From Siphonodentalium dalli (lineage: Eukaryota; Mollusca; Scaphopoda; Gadilida; Siphonodentaliidae): 64,000 bases of DNA. Within the stretch, counting starts at the first letter, position 1; every line of letters begins with the position of its first letter. A model generated the notes under the pieces. That model was not told the DNA's origin, ran no database searches, and saw nothing but the letters and a program-made list of their open reading frames with translations. Positions 57,444 through 64,000 of the stretch are shown in pieces. Made by a program: the position numbers and the translations under genes. The stretch spans positions 188,578,716 to 188,642,715 of the forward strand of contig CP136066.1 in NCBI GenBank assembly GCA_032622095.1, in the 5' to 3' direction.

Positions 57444-57823
57444 ATAACCCTTTACCCAACAGAACGGCCCTGTGCCAATGCATTCTCTTATATATGCGAG
57501 TCGACCATAGGTCGCCTCGCATATATAAGAGAATGCATTGGCTTAACACATTAAAAAATTATAAAATTGTTAAAGAATGTAAGAAAAAATGGTAAAAAAA
57601 GTTTTTTTTTAGGCCAATGTATTCTCTTATATATGCGAGGCGACCTATGGTCGACTCGCATATATAAGAGAATGCATTGGCACAGGGCATAACTGTAACT
57701 ATCACAATGTGGTCAAGGAGCCGGTTCCAATGATATCCATATTTGTATGGTTCTATTGAGACAGACCGAATATATTTTAGGCTGTTGAATCTTTATTTGG
57801 CCGGTTTGTTGGGTAAAGGGATA
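57444..57823. mobile_element. Family A element without intact TTAA ends
   Basis: Both cassettes and both ends are present, but the borders read TATAACCC and GGGATATT instead of TTAACCC and GGGTTAA. Confidence 0.8.
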
Positions 57824-57839
57824 TTGGATGTACGTCTCT

Positions 57840-58525
57840 GAAAGTGTCCATAATATTTCATTTCAATGACGACGTGGCATTCCCAACATGACATAATAAA
57901 CCGTTTCCAAATATGGAGTGCATTCCTGGCGTAGTAAATGTTTGTGAGAATCGTAGTATTGAGAAATAGTTATAAATACAACTAGATGTGAAAGAGTAAT
58001 CAGTCATGAATATCATTCACTGATAAAAACTCGAAGATGATGTCTCCTATATTGCGATGAGTAATATGAATTATGGATACATCACCTGTATTCAGTTTTC
58101 CAACAACAGTTGAGTTTGACAATGCATGTGAAACTTGTCAACACATCTTTGACCTCTGATCTGTGAATTGATCTGTTATGCCATAAAGCAATGAAATCAA
58201 GAGCGTGCTTCGCCACTCTCCAATGAAATGGAGGGAATCTCATCAATTTAGTAACTGATTATGAATGAGATATCCTTTTATTGTGAATTCAGAACCACAA
58301 AAACAAAATGACTGCATATGCAGAATCCATCGGAACTTCGGAAGTGGCTTATGATATCTTGCAATATACATGTATAACTTTATCTTCACTTCTGTTAGAA
58401 ATGGTGGCAATATCATCCGACTTCCCTGTCATCTCCCAAAGTTTTAAGTTTTGCAAAGAAATATAACTCTTAACAAAGCCAGTTATTTCATCAAAAATAA
58501 CTTTTCAGAAGTAACAGGCATATCA
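57840..58525. other. No gene recognised
   Basis: Probable intron 5' of sushi 1. It was read for another sushi exon on the minus strand; none convincing was found. Confidence 0.4.
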
Positions 58526-58529
58526 AAGA

Positions 58530-58788
58530 TGCTATCCTGCTAAGCGGGCTAGCATCACCAAGTTCACCCTCTGGGAACCTCATTCTGCTGAGGCCTCAAC
58601 TGCTATGGGAGACATACTTAGATAGAAGTTCCCAAATGGTGAATATTGTGATGTACACCCATTGCGAACCTTGATTATGCAATGTGTCAGCTGCCAATTT
58701 GGGGATATAGAGAAAGTAAAATAAAAAAGAAATAGAATCTAAGTTTCTATAGAAATTTAACAAGAAACTTTCCAGAGAAGACGAGGCA
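58530..58788. mobile_element. Family C element, both outer arms truncated
   Basis: Right half of the first hairpin (CTAGCATCACCAAGTTCACC), the full middle, then a break at GACGAGGCATTGTAG. Confidence 0.6.
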
Positions 58789-58799
58789 TTGTAGTCTGG

Positions 58800-59580
58800 T
58801 CGTTGAGACTCGATTTTGAGGTGAACCTAGAACAAATTGTTTACAAGCTGTTTTTGGTGTCATTTTGTCGGGCAGAATCTGGGGAACAATATATCCAAAA
58901 TCCGCTTTGTGGAAAATTTTCTACAGCTCGTTGAAATGGGGTCCTATTTATGGCTTTTTGTGTAAATTTTGCTGTTCCTTATTAGTCAAGTCAATCTGAT
59001 GGAAAGAAACACCCCACCATGAACACATTGCTAATTGCTATGCGATTTATTTTGTTTTTTTTAATCCGACTATACTCATGTAATAAAATTATCCAATATC
59101 CCCAGGTATCCCAGGATGGGAAAGTCGTAATTTTTGGGTCAAAAGACAGGAATATGTAAAAAAAAAAATGGTGAAAATTGGAATTTCGTAGTCGAGGCTC
59201 GGATTTTATTGTGAGTCTAGAACAAATTGGTTACATGATGGATTGTATATAATTCGACGTGAAATGATTGTAAAACAAAATATCCCAAATCCGCTAAAAT
59301 CCGCTTTGGGAAAAATAATTGAGAGCTTTTCAAACTGAGCACGATTTGTGTCTGAACCAGCCGATTTATTTCGCTAGGATAGCTAATCCATTGGCATTAT
59401 AATTTGTCTTTCTGCCAATTACGGCGGTTAAAATCATTCCTATTTAAATTATAATCTTGTCTTATCTTGTTATTCACACATATCATCATTTTGTAATGTG
59501 TTACCACCCAATACACATCTACAAGATAACGCTCTTTATAATTAGGGTAACTGATGGAACGCCCTTTATCGTCAAAGAAA
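58800..59580. other. Diverged direct repeats before the Cys-rich gene
   Basis: GTTGAGACTCGATTTTGAGG..CTAGAACAAATTG near 58803 recurs as GTCGAGGCTCGGATTTTATT..CTAGAACAAATTG near 59190. Both are followed by CAAAATCCGCTTTG / CAAATCCGCTAAAA. They may belong to the element that carries the downstream gene. Confidence 0.4.
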
Positions 59581-59874
59581 CTGCGCTATAAATATGCACG
59601 TCGGTCATCGCGGGCCGACTTACACGCGTGGTAGGTCATCCAACACAGTTTAGACTGTTTAATTTGCGCAAATGTCTCCTGTTGAAACCTAACGGTGACA
59701 ACATATGCAGGAGATTGTGCTTCTACCAGCTTATTTCCCTTCATAGTTGATTTAGGTGAATTGGTTGAACTAAGAGCTGTGTGTTCATTCAGTTTCACAA
59801 TTGTTGTTAATTTCTCTGTGATCTGTGTAAAATTTGTCTCAAAACGGTTGCGTGCCATATTGCCCAACTTCAAA

Positions 59875-61383
59875 ATGAGCGCAACATTTGACTGCATAGA
59901 CTCAGACGAATACACAGAATGTAAATGTGTGATCTGCAGTGGTGAATTTTTAGAGCCACGGGATTCTATCGAAGTTGGCGACAAGGGCATAGAAACCCTC
60001 ATCGGTTGGTGCGCTGACCGTAGGAGACCTAATTTGAGAAGTTATTTGATCAGGCGCAATGAAATAACACCTCGAGTCAAGGTTCTCGTGCATCAACACT
60101 GTCGTAGGGACTTCACTGATGCCAAGAGAGGCATTCAGAAAAGCACTACTATGGGTGACGATGGCATCGCTGGGCCATCTAGAACAAAACTCCGTTCCAG
60201 CCTATTGCCCTTTGACTTCAAATGCAATTGCCTTGTGTGTGGAAGTACTGTTTCGTGTGACGAGAAGACCCCTGATAGAAATGAGCCTGTTAGAAGTGTT
60301 ACAATGCTTCCTCTTAGGGATTCACTCCTGGCGTGTTGTGCAATGAGGGGAGATAAGTCAGCTTCAATAGTTCAGAATAGACTACATGGGTGCATCGATT
60401 TGGTCGCGGCCGAGGCAATTTATCACCACAAATGTTTGGCAAGGTTCATGCAAGTTAAAGATGTCGATGATACCCCAGCTAAAAATCACAAACCAGGCAG
60501 AAAGTCAAATCAAGACATGCACCAATGGTTTCAGATGGGTTGTTCGTGGCTCGAGTCCCAGTCGGGCGCAGAGTTGTACACAGTTCAGGAATTTCATATA
60601 AAAATGGTTGAGTTTGCAGGGGAATCTGACGTGTACACAGTTAAATGGTTGAAGAAAAAGCTCCAGAGTCATTATGGAGAATCTATTTTCTTTGCAGAGG
60701 TTCAGGGTCGGAAAGATGTCATATGCATGAAAAATGTCGCCAGGCATATTATCAATGATAAATGATATAACGATAGAAAGGAGAATATAGACGAAGAAAC
60801 AGAAAGAATAGTTTTAACTGCGGCTAAGATTATCAGGGCCCAGATAAGAGAAAGTGAGTACAACTTGCAGTTTTACCCAACCTCAGAAGATATCACGAGC
60901 ACTACTCGTGGCCGTCACTGGTTACTGTCCCATTTGCAGACACTATTGCAAATTCTTATTCCCTCAGATTTGAAGCAGATGAGCATTGGTCAATGTATTA
61001 TGCAATCCGCTCGGCCGCGGTCTGTAATTACTCCAATACTCTTTGGATTGGGTGTTGAGCTTGACCATGTCTTTGGTTCTAAATGGCTTATCAACGAATT
61101 GTCGAGACTAGGGTTCTCGATCACATACGATGAAGTTGAACGTTACAGACAGTCTGTCATACAAACTGCGAGTCAAGACGACTTTCTTGGAAAATATTTC
61201 CCATGTACCTTCACACAATGGGTGGCAAATAATGTTGACCACAATATCGCAACATTAGATGGTAAGGGAACTTTCCATGGAATGGGGATGGTCACTGTGT
61301 CTACCCCCACGCACAATAGTCAACTCCCGTTGAGGCCACGACTGATTGAAAGGTGTACACATTTGGATGTTGACAGTTTATAG
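59875..61383 (+). pseudogene. Cys/His-rich multi-copy invertebrate gene with one in-frame TGA
   Basis: Start taken at ATG 59875 (MSATFDCIDSDEY), since the open frame upstream is hydrophobic and unlike a zinc-binding domain. 296 codons run to TGA at 60763-60765; the same frame then stays open for 205 more codons to TAG at 61381-61383. Two CxC..C..HxxC modules are visible: CKCVICSG with VHQHCRRDF, and CNCLVCGS with IYHHKCLARF, likely zinc-binding. The part after the TGA includes DHNIATLDGKGTFHGMGM, a motif I associate with large families of uncharacterised proteins in molluscs and cnidarians, possibly transposon-borne. Relatives appear to continue past the point where this one stops. No introns are seen. 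Confidence 0.6.
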
Positions 61384-61399
61384 TCCAGGCACATTAGAC

Positions 61400-61985
61400 A
61401 TGGAAGTGGAAAAGTAAGGAAATAAATCGGGGAAAGCTGATTTTTTTATATTATTTTGGCCATAACATCGCGGACGCGTCACGAAAAGTCCCCTAAAATC
61501 CGATTTGAGCTTTCTGAGTTACATCATTTTTTCCATATAATTAAACAAAACAATATTTTTCACAATGATGGAAATAATTGGATGTTGTAACAATTTTTCA
61601 GCCGAAACGTATACAACAAGACAGTCAATGACTGTGGGGTCGCTCACCAGACTGCAAAGACTGATAAGACTGGGACTCTGGAGACCAAAACAGTCAGCAC
61701 TTTTCATAATCACTTTAAAAGAAGTAGATTTAAACAGGATATGTGGCTAGAGAGACTGTAAGTATGTAGATTGGTGAAAATCCACCTTGAAATTGCCAAC
61801 TGTACACTACTGATCACCCCCCATTTAAAAACAAATCTGAATTGCAGTCAAGGAAGAACATTCCATTCTATATAAGCCAACTAGTTCTTGCAAAACATAT
61901 TTTAAGAATTACTATGCAGTGAAATAGTTAAGTCTCTGGCTCTGCCCTTATTTGACTTTGTGATCCCATTTTCACAAATCTGATA
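61400..61985. other. Tail of the Cys-rich locus and a fragment of the ~155-bp repeat
   Basis: 61840-61985 holds AAATCTGAATTGCAGTCAAG..AAGAATTACTATGCAG..TTTGTGATCCCATTTTCAC, a diverged single unit of the repeat at 63190-63620. The rest is unassigned. Confidence 0.45.
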
Positions 61986-62226
61986 AGGATAAGATTTAAG
62001 TTCCCCAGTTGAAGTTGGTGATATTCACCCATTGGGCACCTCATTTATGAATTTTATCTTCTGCAAGTTAGGGGATATAGAAACTTCCTAGAAGGGAAAT
62101 TTAACTAACAACAATGTAAATTTGATACTGTAGATACTTCCCAGAAGATGAGGCCTAAGCAGAATGAGGTCTCCAGAAGGTGAATTTGGTTATGCTAGCC
62201 CGCTGTGTGGGATAGCATCACAAAAG
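61985..62226. mobile_element. Family C fragment
   Basis: Middle segment and the left arm of the right hairpin, cut after GATAGCATCACAAAAG. Confidence 0.6.
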
Positions 62227-62284
62227 CGTGTATGTTCCTACATTGTGCATGCCTGGCCTCAAGCAACACAATGTATTATACAAT

Positions 62285-62720
62285 CAAGCCTTGAAATAGT
62301 GTGAAAGTGTGTCTGTCATTTGCAGAATGAGGTCCCCAGAGGGTGAATTTAGTGATGCTATCCCGCACAGTGGGCTAGCATCACTAAATTCACCCTCTGG
62401 GGACCTCATTCTGCTAGGGCCCCCAACTGCTATGGCAGACCTAGGATAAGATTGAAGTTCCCCAGTTGAAGTTGGTGATGTTCACCCATTGGGCACCTCA
62501 ATTATGAATTTATCTTCTGCAAATTAGGGGATATAGAAACTTCCTAGAAGGGAAATGTAACTAACAACAATGTTAATTTGATACTATAGATACTTCCCAG
62601 AAGATGAGGCCTAAGCAGAATGAGGTCTCCAGGGGTTGAATTTGGTGATGCTAGGCCGCTGTGTGGGATAGCATCACTAAATTCACCCTCTGGGGACCTC
62701 ATTCTGCAAATGACATTAGT
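62285..62720. mobile_element. Family C element, two hairpins, full length
   Basis: CAAGCCTTGAAATAGTGTG start, two well-kept hairpins and the ~200-bp middle. The right end stops at CAAATGACATTAGTCC. The start contains a short duplication (GTGTGAAAGTGTG). Confidence 0.78.
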
Positions 62721-62725
62721 CCTGA

Positions 62726-63185
62726 TATGAACAATACATGAGAGATTGGGAATTAATGACATCTAGCAAATCTGCAGGAATGTTTATAAACATATCAAGA
62801 TTGACATGATTGTGTCGGCATACCCAGCATATATACAGTTACAGCCAAAGTAAATGCTTCTTATTAATGATTCTGTCAAGAATTTGAGTAAATTTTATTT
62901 TTGAGACCAGGCCAGGGTGGCAGAAGCAGTGCACTTGAATGAAGGGCCAGGGGCCACAACCTACAGAAATGTAATGGCATTAGTTTTTCAATTATCAAAA
63001 AATGTATATATATTAAATTGACCATGGAGTTAAATACACTTTTTTTTTTTTTTTTTTAAATATTCTAATAAAAAAAAACAATTCCACAGTTTTTTTAAAT
63101 ATTCTTTTATTTTTTAATATATCATTTCTTTTCTATTCCGTTCTTTTTTGGTTAAAGAGTTTAATCTGAATTTTTTTTTTCTGAG
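62726..63185. other. AT-rich stretch, nothing recognised
   Basis: Several A and T runs (63040-63175). No gene or repeat assigned. Confidence 0.45.
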
Positions 63186-63189
63186 TTAT

Positions 63190-63756
63190 GTCCCTGGCCC
63201 CACCCACATTTGACCCAGTGACCTCATTTGAACAAATCTGAACCCCAGTCAACCAATGATCCTTCATACCAAATATGAACCCATTTGGCCTGATGGTATT
63301 CGAGAAGATGTTTAAAAGAATTACTATGGAGGGAAAGAGTTATGGCCCTGGTTTCTCAACTAATCAACCTGGTGACCTCATTTGAACAAATCTGGATGTG
63401 AGTCACCTAGGGAACATCCACACCAAATATGAACCCATTAGGCCTTATGGTTCTGGAAAAGAAGTCGTTATAAGAATTACTATGAAGGAATAGAGTTGTG
63501 GCCCTGCTTTCGCAACTATTTGACCCAGTGACCTCATTTGAACAAATCTGAATGAGAGTCACCTAGGGAACATCCACACCAAATATGAACCAATTCGGTC
63601 CAATGGAACTTTAGAAGAAGATGTTCAAAGAATTGTTGACGACGGATGGACGGATGGACGGATGGATGGATGGACGGATGGACGGACGGATGGACGGACG
63701 ACGGACGAGGAGTGATGACTATAGCTCCACCGGAGACTTCGTCTCAGGTGAGCTAA
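63190..63756 (+). mobile_element. Element of three ~155-bp repeats, GGAC/GGAT tract and terminal hairpin
   Basis: Units with GTGACCTCATTTGAACAAAT start at 63218, 63372 and 63528 (spacing 154 and 156). After the third comes an interrupted (GGAC/GGAT)n tract at 63643-63708, then a stem-loop TAGCTC.ACC.GAGAC / GTCTC.GGTGAGCTA (63722-63755) running into CTAA. The layout matches the 9442 element. Confidence 0.6.
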
Positions 63757-63759
63757 AAA

Positions 63760-64000
63760 GCACTCAATATTGTTCGATATACAATTCTCGAACCAACGAC
63801 ACCCATTCAAAGGGAAATATCGAATGAATTTCGCATATATAGATATGAAATAAAACACTGAGCCAAAATACTGACGATTTTGAAGACAAAATGATGTATT
63901 CGATGTCGGATTTCTCAGGCTTCTCAAAACATAGGCGCAAGCTATCTATTTTAAAAACTGCACAGACACCACCCCGTCGCTATAATAGGCAGAACTAGCG
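63760..64000. other. Nothing recognised
   Basis: No supported feature up to the window edge. Confidence 0.4.

Noticed and set aside
60763-60765. Selenocysteine codon
   Set aside because: The TGA lies in a non-conserved-looking stretch of a transposon-like multi-copy gene; no selenocysteine insertion hairpin was recognised downstream.

Overview
The window is animal nuclear DNA: split genes with GT..AG introns, very high transposon content and no bacterial gene structure. The protein similarities, the TTAA hairpin elements, and elements built of ~160-bp repeats followed by GGAC tracts suggest a mollusc, probably a bivalve. That is an inference; no species-specific marker was identified.

Two split genes, both on the minus strand, could be assembled exon by exon. 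(1) 1976-18922 is a complete eight-exon gene for DNAAF10/WDR92 (Monad), a 354-residue seven-bladed WD40 cochaperone for axonemal dynein assembly. All splice sites and phases fit, and a near-consensus RFX X-box lies about 45 bp upstream of the ATG. (2) 33270-57329 is the 3' part of a type I membrane protein with four sushi (CCP) domains, two tiny linker exons, a transmembrane helix and a long PY-motif cytoplasmic tail, resembling SUSD4. Its signal-peptide exon was not found and probably lies beyond the window. On the plus strand, 59875-61383 is a Cys/His-rich gene of a multi-copy invertebrate type, interrupted by one in-frame TGA.

Most of the rest is short non-autonomous DNA transposons. Letters used here: A, E, F, G, H = TTAA-flanked (piggyBac-like target) palindromic elements; B = TA-flanked Tc1/mariner-like; C = a palindromic hAT-like family with 8-bp duplications; D = TTA-flanked GGCC-ended Harbinger-like; I = Mutator-like with 9-bp duplications; J = a long-inverted-repeat element. 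Several copies are nested, so filled and empty target sites can be compared inside the window. This fixes target duplications directly and gives a relative order of activity: F before B, B before A, A before H.

The most unusual signals are: a ~67-bp near-perfect hairpin cassette, present twice in opposite orientation per element and shared by at least four different element frames; one B copy (40.6 kb) whose differences from its relatives are almost all T-to-C on one strand, inside a T-poor block bounded by long inverted repeats; a perfectly regular 47-bp array of 23 units; and three elements with the same layout of ~160-bp direct repeats, a GGAC-type tract and a terminal hairpin, possibly Helitron-like.
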